This document shows, piece after piece, positions 11,162 through 22,363 of a stretch of 64,000 nt of DNA. The position numbers and the translations under genes were made by a program. Numbering within the stretch: the first letter of the stretch is position 1; each line of letters starts with the position of its first letter. Under the pieces are notes generated by a model. That model did not search any database. It was not told the origin of the DNA and worked only from the letters and a program-made list of their open reading frames with translations. Source of the stretch: Cocos nucifera (taxonomy: Eukaryota > Streptophyta > Magnoliopsida > Arecales > Arecaceae); contig QRFJ01005032.1 in the NCBI GenBank assembly GCA_006176705.1, positions 124,001 to 188,000 on the forward strand, given 5' to 3'.

Positions 11162-11655
11162 TTATATACCTTCAATATATACATTGTATAAAACTCTAAT
11201 TTATGAGGAATGAAAGAGACCATTTCTTCCTAACTTCTCTGTCTCTCTCTATTCTTTTCACACTGCCCAAGAAGGCATCCAAAGGGGCTTCATGTGGGGA
11301 GGAAAGAGGGGTGCCTCGCTCAAACCCTAGCATCTAGGGTTTTGGAGGGGGCACCCCATCATATGGGTGCCTCCTTTGTGTGGCTGCCCAAGATCTTATC
11401 TTCTAGGTCTCCATGCCCCCTCTTCTCTTGTAGTTGGAGGCCTAAAAAAAGATTTTTTTTAGATCCAGAAGGAAAAGTTTCAGATCTAGTATCGGTAGGA
11501 TTCAAGGAGAGGAAGAACAAGGTGAATATGAGCAAAAGCTGCAATTTTGTAGAAGGCTGTAAGGATGCTTCCCCTTATGTGGTTTAGCTTCAGGTTTTGG
11601 ACACCCCAATGCCCTAATTTCTAAAAGCATGAGAAGGTAATCTCATGGGATGGTT
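11162..11655. other. Unassigned sequence between LTRs
   Basis: Non-coding; looks like LTR leader sequence (CT-rich run near 11230-11260, repeated GGGTGCC words). It probably joined 18156 onward before the solo LTR at 11656-18150 was inserted. A 97-codon frame (11294-11587) has no recognisable product and composition typical of such leaders. Confidence 0.4.
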
Positions 11656-13362
11656 TGTTAGAAAATAGGTGATTCGCATGTAGTTACTATCGATTATAGT
11701 AATCGCAATGGAAGCATATTTTAAAATAATTTTTAAAATATGATACATGCTGATTCTAAATCATAATCACCCTAAGGATTATCTAACATATATAAATAAA
11801 TTTTCACTCAGATCTAAAATTAAAAACAAAAAGGTAGAAGGTATACCTAATGCTTTTCCCTCCTTTCTTCAACTGGATCAATTGGATCTCCAAAGCTACT
11901 GTCATAGCTGTGCACGCATCCGACCTCTACTGGTATCCACATAGAGCTCTTTCCAATCAGAACTCTAAAATCCCTGGGGTGCTAGCTTCCTTGCAAGCTT
12001 CGTTCTTTGGCTTAGATTTGAATCTATTTCTCGAAACATATGTTGCAGCTTTAAGGAGTTGACTGATCTACCAAAAAGAATCAAGAACACTTCTTGATTT
12101 CTTTTTCTTCTCTCTCAAAGGGCTCTCTCTCTTCTCTCAGATATGATCTAGAGGAGGGAGAGCTGTGGGTGCAGAATAGGGAAGGAATAAGAAGAGAAGG
12201 GCATGGCTATCTATTTCTTAAGGCAACTAAGAAACCTCTCTAGATCAAAAGTGTCGCATGCCCCACCCTTCATATACTATTTTGTGGTACAAAATACCAA
12301 ATTTCCATGCCACAAAGAGATAAGAATTATGGCTAGGAAAGATAGGGTTTAACTCTTATCTCATAAAAGTCCTATTCTATCATGTAATGAGGTGGTGCCT
12401 CATCCAAACCCAAAAACATCTCCACCCATGCACCAAGAAAGAGGAGGATGAATAATCACTGCACAAACCACTTTTTGGCTAGCCAAGAAGAGAGAGAAGC
12501 CTAGAAGAACTGAGCTTTGGTTGTCAAGGTCAATTGAGTTTAAATTTGGTTCAAATTGAGTCCAATTTAAATCCAAATTGAATCGAATTCGAAAGGCTAT
12601 CAAACCTAAATTTTTCAGGATTGAAATCCAAATTTGATTTGGATAATTGAACCCAATTAATCATTAAATTAAATTAAGTCAAATTAAATTAAATCTAATT
12701 TAAATTAATAAGATTTAATTAATAATTTAATTATTCTTTAATTAAATAATAATGCTTGTAATAAAATTAACATGCTAATAATTAGTAGCTGCCAAATTTG
12801 TAATGTTTATAAATTAGCAGTTTTAAAATTTGAACCATCAATCCAATTGATAATTCAAACATGATCCAAACCATTGATTGGGTTAAATTTTCTTTGTGTG
12901 TGATCTCTTAGGTTCTATTCTGTCTGATAGTGAGACATATGATGATCTCTATTATTATATCATCGAAACTCATTTTGATAGACTAGAATAATTCTAGCTT
13001 AACCCAACAAAGATCGTTGATCCAAAAATAATCCTAGTGAGTTCTTACAATCCACCAGTGATGCCAAGCAGCATGTAGTGGCAATCAAGCAAAATAGAAA
13101 AAATATGAATCTCTAGGTGCAGTTAACGTGTGATTCAATCCTTCTATCATGAGTCCTAGTTGGACAAAGATCATGGAGAACTCATCGAACCCCATCGTCA
13201 GTCATATACCTGATTGGCTCAACTTAAGTTCATTCATGAATCCCATGAAAACTCTTTTCCAGCATTCATACTTGCTTCAACCAAAGACTTTCTGAACTCA
13301 ATGTTACTAATCACATAGGACTTCTCTTTTTCTACTAAGATTGATAGATTTCATTTAGATGC
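11656..13362 (-). mobile_element. Minus-strand solo LTR (family C), left portion
   Basis: The + strand begins TGTTAGAA here, and the matching TTCTAACA ends at 18150, so the pair forms the terminal inverted repeat of one LTR. It is split at 13362 by a family A LTR. The minus-strand reading shows the promoter-like and CT/GA-rich leader zone around 12070-12200. Flanks TGGTT (11651-11655) and AGGTT (18151-18155) agree at four of five bases, as a decayed target duplication. No internal domain is attached, so this is a solo LTR. Confidence 0.65.
13358..13362. repeat. Target duplication, left copy, of family A solo LTR
   Basis: GATGC before the LTR start; the right partner after the LTR end (17638-17642) is AATGC, four of five identical. 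Confidence 0.5.
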
Positions 13363-13807
13363 TATTGGAAATTATGTTCCAAAGTCAATCGTCAGTCTGT
13401 TGATAGTTATGTTGTATTATACTTATAAATAATTTATTAAATAAAATAATATTTTAGCATTTTCATCATAAATTCTACATCTTCTAATGAACTTCTTCTG
13501 TTGTGATGAAGTTCTTAGGACTATTTAGCTTTGATATAGAGAGGGTTTATCGATTAGTCCTTAAACTATTCATGACCAAATGATATGTTGTTAATTAGGA
13601 TGACGATATTTATCGAGTATAGATCGTTGTATGCCATATAGATTGGTTGTCCTCTTAACGAAGGAGTATAGAGACATTGGTAAGGCATACAGACGAGATG
13701 TAAGGATACATCATCACTGAACGTGACCAATTTTAGAGCATTCTGCTATCGAGAATTGCTTTGATGGGATTTGGGTATAAGTGTCCCTTAGACCTAAGAT
13801 CATCATG
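13363..13807 (+). mobile_element. Copia family A LTR, copy 2, first part
   Basis: Starts TATTGGAAATTATG (TG mutated to TA) and follows the other family A copies closely to about 13807, where the alignment with 54283-57005 stops. It resumes near 16190. No pol or primer site is attached on either side, so this is a solo LTR, opened by a later gypsy insertion. Confidence 0.75.
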
Positions 13808-13897
13808 TCTAAATTTCTTTAAAATAAAAATTAAGAAGCCTATTTTCTTAAGGGTTTCCGTACAAGAAAAAAGGAAAGCTTTTAAAAATTTTATTAC
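13808..13897. other. Unassigned 90 bp between LTR A and the gypsy LTR
   Basis: AT-rich, does not match the family A LTR at this point and is not a polypurine tract. It may be part of the DNA that arrived with the GC-rich gypsy fragment. Confidence 0.4.
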
Positions 13898-14009
13898 TGT
13901 TGGGGATAAATCCCGCTCCTGCCGAAGCCCGGCCCGACGCTCAGCCCAATGTAACCAGTAGCCGCTGAAGAGCTTTAGCGCCAGGCGCCAGGCCGAGGCC
14001 ACCACGGCC

Positions 14010-14420
14010 GAACTGCCTAGAGGCCGAACTCCCCTGCACCAAGGTCCGGGCCGAACTGCCTAGAGGCCGAACTCCCCTGCGCCAAGGTCCGGGCCGAACT
14101 ACCTAGCTGCCGAACTCCCCAGCGCCAGGCTCCGGGCCGAACTCCCACCGCCAGCCGAACTTCCTGACGGCCGAGCTCCTTGGACTCCAAGCGGCAGGAC
14201 TTCTTCGGGAGACGGACTCCTCCCAGACGCCCGTTCGGCCACCCGAGCTCCTCCCGGGTTTTCCTCCTTCGGACGGCCGAACTCCTTCCAGGCGAGCCCA
14301 GCCGCGGCCGAACCGAACTCCTTCGGACCGACTCCGAGCCTCTCAGCGGTCGAACTCCTCGGCAACCGTCCCGCGGCCGAACTCTACAGATGGCCGACCC
14401 TTCAGCCAGACGAACTCCCC
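14010..14420 (+). repeat. GC-rich tandem array in the gypsy LTR
   Basis: Repeated GGCCGAACTCCCC and GGCCGAACTCCTTC units, including a near-exact repeat of about 54 bases at about 14002 and 14054 beginning GGCCGAACTGCCTAG. Confidence 0.8.
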
Positions 14421-14727
14421 CAGCTTCCCCCTTCGGCCGAACTCTGTTACAAGTCCGAACTCCATTGGACGAACTGTCGCCTGCAGCAAGACCGGACGGC
14501 GCCTTCCTCTCCGTACCGGACTCCATGCGGCCCACGACTCGCCAGTATGGCTCCCACGATCTACCGGACGACGCCTTCCTCTCCGTACCGGACTCCATGC
14601 GGCCCACGACTCGCCGGTATGGCTCCCACGATCTACCGGACGACGCCCTTCCTCTCCGTACCAAACTCCATGCTGCCCGACGACTCTCTGCCAGACGGCA
14701 CAGCCGTCACCATCAACTAAGCTCCGC

Positions 14728-14735
14728 TATAAAAG
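14728..14735 (+). promoter_or_regulatory. TATA box of the GC-rich gypsy LTR
   Basis: TATAAAAG in a GC-rich setting, followed by a CT-rich leader (14750-14830), as expected at the U3/R junction. Confidence 0.65.
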
Positions 14736-14993
14736 GACCCCTCCCGAGACATACGCTAAGGCTAAGCTCTCTGAACTCTCGACTCTCTAAGCTCTCCTCC
14801 TCATCTCTAAGCTCCGGAACTCATTCCGAGCACTCCATTACTGTTGGCCGGAAACTAACTTGACCGTCGGAGGGTCCTGCCGGAGCCACCACCCCACCGG
14901 TTCCGGACGGGACTTCGTTTTGCAGGTCCCCGGCGGCGCCCAGCGGCCTCGATTGCGGCGACCTCCGGCGGCGACGGATTTCTGCACCAACAG

Positions 14994-15013
14994 ATTGGCG
15001 CTAGAAGGAAGGG
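14994..15013 (+). promoter_or_regulatory. Primer binding site of the GC-rich gypsy element
   Basis: ATTGGCGCTAGAAGGAAGG lies two bases after the LTR end. The TTGGCGC core is typical of gypsy primer sites. The tRNA species cannot be settled by eye. Confidence 0.6.
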
Positions 15014-16185
15014 CCTGAACCTTCGAGGTTCCCTTGTTCTTAAAGGAGTGCTCGGCGACCCTTCTCTTCCCTCTCCAGAGATCTTCCTTTTCTCTTTCGA
15101 AGAGAAAACGCCACCCAGGAGAGCTTCCGCACGGCGTTCGGTGGCCTCTGCGACCCGATCCCGTCCAGGCCCGTCTGTTCCTGCTTCAGCCCCGGCGGCC
15201 TAGGTTCCACCTGCACCCGCGGTGGATGTGAAGCAGTTCGGCCTGCTTGACCGACAGATCCGTGGCCGTGGCCTCACGGAGGCGTTGCACGCTTATACAG
15301 CAGCCTCCGGTAGCGACTCCACCAGCAAGCCCGCCATGAGGGCGCGAGGAATCAGCCTTAAGGAAGAGCCCAATCGCCCCTAAGAGAGAAACGGAGAGCA
15401 GAAGTTCCCCCGCTGAAGCGGAATGAAGTTCGGCGCGAGGAAGGCCGAACCCACCCTATGAGCCCGTCAGCGAGGAAGCTCCGACAAAGAAGTATGAAGT
15501 CCTCCCGCGGAAGCTTCCGCGGGAAAGTGGAACGAAGTTCGGCGCAAGTAAGGCCGAACTCACGCTCCAGAATGTCCCCCAAAGGAACCGCCTACAAAGT
15601 GTTCACTGGAGGCGGAACGAAGTTCGGGCGAGAAAAGCCGAGCTCGAGCCCTCGAGCTCGTCCGAACAAGAGCAGCAGGAGTTCTCCCACGGCGGGTCTC
15701 GTGGGAAAGAGGAATGAAGTTCGGCTCGAAGAAAAGCCGAGCTCCCCCAAAGGCTCATCATCAAGGCGAAATGAAGCTCCTCAACTCAACCTCCAAAATA
15801 AAGTTCGGCGCCGGCAAGGACGGAACGAAGCCCCCCTCCCGAAGAAGGTTCCGCAACTACGACCCGCTCCTCTAACTCGAATTCTCGGCAAAGTTAAGAG
15901 CCAACCGCCAAGACCTGAAGGACTACGGCCTCTCCAAACATGCGCGATCAAGGAGAAGATCGGCTATAGGCACTGCCGTAACCTGGAAAAGACAAGAAGG
16001 TTGGCCGTCCCGCGGCGTCATCAACGCCACCCCGGGGAGGAGCTAGGAGCTAGCTACATCGGTGATTGTCATCCCCAGCGACAAAGTCAAGAGAAGCATG
16101 GTCCAAATTATGAAGGCCGGCATGAGATAGAGGAGGGTCGGCCCTGGCTAGACTCCCCCCCGACCCCACTTTTTCGAAAACTCTA
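15014..16185 (+). mobile_element. Internal fragment of the GC-rich gypsy element
   Basis: No Gag or Pol domain can be recognised. Between 15410 and 15830 there are four or five degenerate units of about 100 bases, each with GGAACGAAGTTCGG followed by AAGCCGA(A/G)CTC. These look like the tandem 3' untranslated repeats of Tat-type elements rather than coding sequence. Finding such repeats soon after the 5' primer site implies a deleted, non-autonomous derivative. The 242-codon frame at 15458-16186 runs through these repeats and is low-complexity (Ser, Arg, Lys, Pro). The fragment ends near 16185, where LTR A sequence resumes. Confidence 0.6.
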
Positions 16186-17637
16186 ATATTAGTAATTATA
16201 AGCCAAGAGTGAATTAGTTTATAATATGAAATTAATTAATTTGAATTATTGGATCAAGTCTAATTGATTTATTGGATGAGCCAATTGCAAGGAAGAACAA
16301 GTCCTAGTTCAATTAGGACTTGTATGCACCCAATTTTTAATTTAATTAAAAATTAAAATTAAAATTAAATTAAATTTAATCTGATTTAATTAGGATCTTA
16401 GTTAAACTAAGATCTATTTTAATTAGATTAAATTAGTTCTAATTTAATTTTGTTCAAATACCATATTTGACCAAGTCAAAATTGGAATTCCTAGTGTAAC
16501 TAGGATTTCCCTTCCTTGCGCCAACTAATTTCCTTAGCCATCTCCAAGCCATTTTTTTATTTATTTCATGGAAACTCTCTTTTATAAAGAAAATATATGT
16601 GCCCCTTGCTCTCCCTTCTTTTTACATAAAAATTTGTCGTGGACCAAGTAAAAGGATGAAGTTTGATTTGATTTCAAATTCTATGTGATAGAATTTTAAC
16701 AAATCAAAATTCCTCCCTTTTGTGCTGCCAACCCACCCAGATTTTTTTTGAGATTTTTGTGGGAAATAAGGCATATTTTGTGTGACCAACGGAGATTGTC
16801 CATGGCTGGAAAAAGAGAGAGGGCATCCAAGAGTTGGACGCCCCAATTCTTGCCTTATATGGACATTCCTTGCTCAATTTTTGACCTAGACAAGGATTGT
16901 TCCATATTTCTCTATAAAAGAGAACTTTGGGCATGATTTTTTTAGAGCTTCTAGATCGAAGAGAGAGATATTAGGGCATCGGAAAAATTTAGGAGAGAAA
17001 GCCTTGGGCATGGGGTTTTGTGGAGACACTAATCCAAGTGTCTTGGTGAGAGAAACAAGAAAGAAGACGAAGGGTTCTTCTTTTAGGGCTTTTCTTTAAC
17101 CTCTTCCTCCTTTTTTTATAATTTTTAAGAGTTGTCCCTTCTTCAAAAATATCTTTCCTTTCTTCTAAAAATTGGAGAGTCCAAGATTTGAAAAAGGAGG
17201 TTTTACATCGGCCATCAAAGAAGGATCAGCATAGTACTAGCATGCTGTGCTGATTTCCTATCATCAGACTTTGTATCTTGCATCGAGACCTTGTGTGGAC
17301 AACCTATAGAGGTTAGATACATGTGCAGCTCAAAATGACAACTTCAGCCTTGGATCAGCATGTTTAGAAACTCATCTTGTAAAGGTAAGAGAGATACAAT
17401 CTTTCTTATGTATCTAGTTTAGATCTAGAATTGCCTGGATGTTAATATGATCAACATCACCTTTTGATTATTTTATTTTTTGATTTGATAGCATGCTTAA
17501 ATTATGTGATAGAATCCCATATCTAAGGCTCTTTTATGTATTTTAAATAAATTAATATAATTAATTTATTGCTTTCACTCTCTAATTTCTGAAAAAGCTT
17601 CAAAATCAATCCCTAAAACCCTAGATCATTTCCTTCA
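16186..17637 (+). mobile_element. Copia family A LTR, copy 2, second part
   Basis: Resumes alignment with 55400-57005, including the TAATTTAATTAA-rich zone, the AGTCCTAGT repeats and the closing CCCTAGATC...CCTTCA. A TATA box (CTATAAAA) lies at 16912-16919. It ends without a primer site; AATGC follows as the right target duplication. Confidence 0.75.
16912..16919 (+). promoter_or_regulatory. TATA box of family A LTR copy 2
   Basis: CTATAAAA about 720 bases before the LTR end, followed by a leader with GAGAGA and CTT-rich tracts. Confidence 0.5.
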
Positions 17638-17642
17638 AATGC

Positions 17643-18150
17643 ATTCTACTTTAAACAGTGAACCTAAACCCATTGAGGCCAACATACACAGCAAGGACCT
17701 ATCACACTACTACAGCATCGAAAAGAACTATTAATGAGCGAGTAGACATCCAAGTGATTTCTTATGATGGTCATGCTTAGTGCAAGTTATTCTCTAAAAA
17801 CCACCTGCACTCTCTTACCAATGTCTCCATACTATAGATTCAAGACCCATCTGCCTAGAAGAGAGGTGATCCGTGCACTGATCTTGATGAGATCAATCAC
17901 TATCCTTCATAATGATCCTATAATCAGAAGCATTTAGAAACTAACCATTAATAATGTATGTCTTAAATTCTCAATATCATGAAAATATATAAAATCATCT
18001 TTATTAATTTCTAGGATAAATCATGAACACATAAACATGATTGAAAAAAAAAATGCCTTTATTAATAATAAAAGAATTACAAGTATAAATACAAGCCCTG
18101 GAATACATATGTGTCAGCCAATAATGAACTATTAGGGCACACTTCTAACA
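17643..18150 (-). mobile_element. Minus-strand solo LTR (family C), right portion
   Basis: Read on the minus strand it starts TGTTAGAAGTGTGCCC at 18150. It contains a segment (17850-17980) that matches the LTR piece at 62327-62460 (shared AATGATCCTATAATC-type text and TATGTCTTAAATT), so the two belong to related copia families. A polyadenylation-like AT-rich zone lies at 18000-18090. With 11656-13362 it makes an LTR of about 2.2 kb. Confidence 0.65.
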
Positions 18151-18155
18151 AGGTT

Positions 18156-18612
18156 TGGGCTCTAATTTGGTTTAGATTAGAGGTGTGTAGGGGCCAAGAT
18201 ACAATGCATAAGTAAAGGATGTTGTTTGAAAGATACTACCACGGAGTCCTATTCCAACAAGAATTCCTCCTTATCAATGATTTTAGTGATAGCCCCAAGG
18301 AATCACATCTCAAGCCCTAGTTATATAGGTGTTGGGGGTGGAAGATCTGATTTGGAGGTGCATCCTAGATCCTCAAAAGCAAGCAAGGACGTGAACTAGG
18401 TTGCTATGCAGGGTTCAAGGTGCACAATAATCTAGGGCATGGTGTTTGCTATCCTTAAAGATCATAGTGGACTCTTGTAGAGGGCTCCATCGCTAGTCTC
18501 CTCAAGTCCATGCAGAGCATCGGTGGTTTTCAACATGTCCCATGAAAGGGCTGGATGTTCGAGATGAATTAATTGAGGAGCATGGGAAACCCATTGATGA
18601 CCTTGTTATCAT
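18156..18612. other. Unassigned sequence
   Basis: Probable continuation of 11162-11655 beyond the solo LTR. No domain, no repeat structure and no tRNA could be recognised. Confidence 0.4.
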
Positions 18613-19168
18613 CCTGATGCAGACATCTTAGCCAACAAATATATGAATTTAAGGGATCAGATCCGAAAGGATGCGAATTCGACCTGATTGCACTGATTTG
18701 CAGGATTCTGACACTGCAGAGCTAGAACGGCCATAACTTTGTCATCTGATGTCAGAATCCTTATTATGATCCCATTCTGAAAATCGCTCTTCGAGCACTA
18801 CAGGCTAGATCACTTTGCCACTACTACAAATTTTAGGGTCAATTTTTATTATCTAACAGGCTTACGATAGCGTGCAAGGTTATTAGGTTTTCTAGTCCAA
18901 GTAGGAATCAGATCTTTGACTTTATTTTATTTTATTCTTTTTAATTTTATTTAGAATTTCTTTTATAACTTGGTTTAGGAGTCCTTTTACTTTTGAATTA
19001 AGGTTTTAGCTACAAATAAGGCCCTTGGCCTCCATTGTTGTCAGTTTTATTGCGAGTTATCAAATAAAATTTTGAGAGAAGAGCTTTTCTTTCTCTTTCT
19101 TCCATTTTCTTTTATTTCATGCATCTTCCATCCTCTTCCCCAACGATTATCGTGCCTTGGCTATGTTA
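18613..19168 (+). mobile_element. 5' LTR of a gypsy element (about 0.55 kb)
   Basis: The right end is well set by a primer binding site at 19170. The left end near TGATGCAGACATC (18613) is a guess, because no 3' partner exists in the window. TACAAATAAGGCC near 19010 may be the TATA region; a CT-rich leader follows at 19080-19150. Confidence 0.55.
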
Positions 19169-19169
19169 G

Positions 19170-19184
19170 TTGGTATCAGAGCCC
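19170..19184 (+). promoter_or_regulatory. Primer binding site (initiator tRNA-Met type)
   Basis: TTGGTATCAGAGCCC is complementary to the 3' end of plant initiator tRNA-Met, the common primer of many plant LTR elements. Confidence 0.85.
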
Positions 19185-19223
19185 TTCAGATCCATGAGCA
19201 ATTATTCTTTCTTATAGTTTAGA

Positions 19224-20995
19224 TGGCTGGCAGCAGTCGCAAGAAGACTCAACCAACGAATTAAACAGCAGCCCACGAAGAAATTACGCAATGAGAATGG
19301 GACCTGATGTTGGAGTGAAAAGATTTGAGGAGACAATTGATGGATCTAACTGCACATCTTACGTAGTTAGAGACCCCAGATACGAGATCTAAGGTAGAAC
19401 CTGATGATCGGAGATCTGAAGGAGAGTTGTCAGATTTCAAAAATCTCTTTCATAGGGATCTTCCCACATGCCAACGAGAGGATCATGGGGAAATGTTCGA
19501 GCGATCAACCCATTGGTTCGACTCAATCAGAGTAGATTTACCTGAATATTCGAGTAGTGTACAAATAGAGGTGTTCCTTGATTGGCTGGATCAAATCGAG
19601 CACATCTTTGAATACAAAGAGGTTCCTGACAACAAAAAGGTAAAACTTATCACTCTTAAATTAATTGGTCATGCTTCTGCTTGGCGGCAGCAAATAAAGA
19701 AAATCCAAGAGCGTAGAGGCAAACAAAAAATTCAAGATTGGGAGAAGATGAAGAAGGCATTAAGAGAGCAGTTTCTATCGTTCAACTATACACAAACTCT
19801 TTATCAATGCCTGCAAAATCTTTGGCAAGGCCCCAGATCCATTGATGATTATACAGAGGAATTCTATCTGTTGGTGGTGCAAAACGATCTGGCTAAAAGC
19901 AAGGAGCAGATGGTCACGCAATATCTCGGAGACCTACGTTAACAAATCCAAGATGCCCTGTGACTTCACATCATGTGGACAGTCAAAGAAACATACCATA
20001 GGGCTATGGTGGTTGAGGAGCAATTGTGGCGAAGATCTTTCCCCCGACCTGAACCTCCCCTGCAAACCAATCGAGCACCAACAACTGATAATCAAAGGAA
20101 TATACGGTGCAACCCAACCCTTACCCCTCCTATCCATACTACTGATACGAGACCTCCAAGACCAATTCAAGCAGGATCTTCTATGATTGAATGCTTTAAT
20201 TATGGCAAGATTGGGCATACCTAGAATGAGTGCCAGAAACCTGCTAGTCATCCTGAAAAATAGCTATTAATTGAAGAAGAAGAACCTGCTGATGAAGATC
20301 AAGAACCTGCATATGATGAAACTGGTGGTGAGGAGGATGATTCTATGCTTTTGGGAGATAGCGGAGAAGACCTCGTTGTGGCAAAGAGCTTGCTGGCTCC
20401 AAGAAAAGGAGAGGAAGAAGATTGGAGGCAAACAAATATTTTTCATACCTATTGTACAATTATGAAGAAAGTTTGTAAGGTAATTATCGATGGCGGTAGT
20501 TGCGAGAATGTTATCTCCCAGGAGGCCATCAAGAAGCTGAACCTGTCAATAGAAAAATATTCTTGGCCATACAAACTTTCATGGTTCAAAAAAGAAAGTG
20601 AAGTCGTTGTTGATAGTTGTTGCCTTATATCTTTCTCGATTGGATTGAAGTACTATGCTAGTGTTTGGTGTGATGTAGTAGCCATGGATGCCTGCCATCT
20701 ACTTCTGGAGAGGCCATGGTAGTATGACCGCAATATCACTCATGATGGCCGACAGAATACATATGCATTTTTCAAAGAAAATCAGAAGATCACTCTAGCA
20801 CTGATAAAGGAAGAGCAGTTATCCAAATCAAAATTGAAGTCCAACATTAATCTTCTGACAAAACATGCATGCCTAAAGGTGGCGATGGAGGCCGGCTACT
20901 TGCTAGTAGTGGTGGAGAAGGGCAAATTAGCCGAGCATGACATTCCATCTCAGGTACATTCTATTCTTAAGAAATTTGCTGATGTATTTTCTGAT
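19224..20995 (+). pseudogene. Ty3/gypsy gag-protease remnant
   Basis: An ATG at 19224 (MAGSSRKKTQ) is followed by several stops. The clearest block is 19427-19942 (YKEVPDNKKVKLITLKLIG, DWEKMKKALREQFL, GPRSIDDYTEEFY), the capsid part of plant gypsy Gag. A CCHC knuckle near 20190 reads CFNYGKIGHT with the second Cys changed to Tyr. The aspartic protease follows (20345-20722): VIIDGGSCENVIS, then WCDVVAMDACHLLL. Text then runs to FADVF, where reverse transcriptase should begin, but is cut at about 20995 by a different element. Gag packages the RNA; protease matures the polyprotein. This copy is inactive. Confidence 0.88.
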
Positions 20996-21215
20996 GTATT
21001 TTTGGTGTCGTTGTCGAAGATTATTTTTTATTTTTGATTTTAATTTTTTTAAATAAATTAAAAATAATTTTGGCAAATGCACCAAGTTTTTGACACCATT
21101 ACCGAAGATTATTTTTGATTTTTGATTTTAATTTTTTTAGTTTATTTTAAATAAATTAAAAATAATTTTGGCAAATGCATTTCTATCAAGTTTTTGGTGC
21201 CATTACTGGAAAAGG
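20996..21215 (+). repeat. Triplicated primer-site region of an Athila-type element
   Basis: TTTTTGGTGTCGTTGTCGAAG (first 20 bases), TTTTTGACACCATTACCGAAG and TTTTTGGTGCCATTACTGG-type motifs recur at about 20999, 21087 and 21191. They are separated by near-identical AT-rich stretches (GATTTTAATTTTTTTA, TAAATTAAAAATAATTTTGG). The motif resembles the TGGCGCCGTTGCCGGGGA primer site of Athila-like elements. The copy just after TTCTATCA (21183-21190), a possible LTR end, is the most likely working site. Confidence 0.65.
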
Positions 21216-22363
21216 CACGGACATTAAATTTTTTATCTCTTTAATTTTTTTGTAAATAAATTATAAATAAAATTTTTATTTTCTTGCAAATAGTGCTTGC
21301 TAACTTTTTTTTTTATTTTGCAGAAAAAGATGTTAAAGAACAAAAAAAACTAGGGCAAGGAATAAATCATTTAGTTTTGCTTGGTGAGATCAATCCTAAC
21401 CCTAGTCTTTTTCTTTTATTTATTTATTTATTTTATTTTTAAATTAAATTTTTAAAAAATATCCACTTAAATCTAATTAAAAATCTCATTATAAGATTAG
21501 AAATTCTAACTACTTAGAACATGCATCATATTAGTTTTATTTTTATTTTTATTTTTATTTTTTTTGATGATTGCTGGAGGCAAGGTAAGTCTTTCAGAAT
21601 TCAGTTAGTTACATGCATCTAGTTTAAATTGTATAGAACCCTTTGATTGAAATTTTTTTTGTGCATATTCATATTAAACTAAATTAAGGGCAACACCCAA
21701 TTAAACAAGATAATGTAGAGATTTGATCATCCTTCCTTGGCCCATAAATAATCAACCAGCATCCTGCATTGACCTAAGCCTTTAATTTTAAAACCAATTA
21801 GACATCGGCCCTAGGAGCTCAAGCTCAATAGGATAAGGAACCCTAAAAGTTGAACCAGGTTAGGGTTAGTCAATTTGACTGGTGTCTAGAAAAATGGTTC
21901 AGGGATGACTGAGTTTGAAGGAAGGTGATTTCTAATTGATTCCGTTAGCTTACCTAGCCAAGCACAATTGGTGTCTAAGGCAAGCAACGGAGAGACTCCC
22001 ACGGATCTTACACTTACCTGACCAGTTGATTGGCTATCCTACACTTGGAGTGCTCGAAGGCTGACTTGGAATAGTTAGGAGCTGTCTAGGTCTTGGCTGA
22101 TCTTAGGTTAAGATTAATTTGTTTGAGGCTTATTTGGAAATAAAAATTTTTACTTTAGGTATTTTCAATCTCTATTGCCTTGACACAATGGGGAGTTATG
22201 TTGCATGGTTGTCCTAGGGTTGAAAAGGGTGAATTAACTTAGAACTTAAAAAAAAATAGAGAGTTTAAAAAAAAGAAAAGAAAAGAAAAGAAAATTAAAT
22301 TTAAAAAAAAGATTGAGGACATTGTGAAGTGTGTGGAGAAGGATTTCAGGTCGACTAGTCAAA
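21216..22363 (+). mobile_element. 5' leader of the Athila-type element
   Basis: Long non-coding leader between primer site and gag, AT-rich, with (TTTTA)n runs near 21420 and 21540 and a GAAAA-rich run near 22270. No gene recognised. Confidence 0.55.

Larger units (their letters stand above)
13898..14992 (+). mobile_element. GC-rich gypsy LTR (5' LTR, 1095 bp)
   Basis: Begins TGTTGGGGATAAATCCC and ends CTGCACCAACA, followed at once by a primer-site-like GATTGGCGC. Contains tandem GGCCGAACTCC units (14010-14420), a direct repeat of about 64 bases containing CGCCTTCCTCTCCGTACCGG (14498 and 14571), and a TATA box at 14728. It is rich in CpG, unlike all its neighbours. It is the same LTR type as 7610-8392 but much less decayed. 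Open frames on both strands here (14017-14664 and 14180-14863) come from the repeat composition, not from a gene. Confidence 0.85.

Noticed and set aside
11294..11587. 97-codon + frame and its 61-codon reverse partner
   Set aside because: Non-conserved text in LTR-like leader sequence; no domain and no second copy in frame.
14017..14863. Overlapping 215- and 227-codon frames on both strands
   Set aside because: Both lie in the GC-rich LTR and consist of repeat-driven Arg, Gly, Ser and Pro text. Low stop frequency is due to high GC.
15458..16186. 242-codon + frame with Ser/Arg/Lys-rich product
   Set aside because: It crosses 100-base tandem units and runs into the element boundary; no domain, and its composition follows the repeats.
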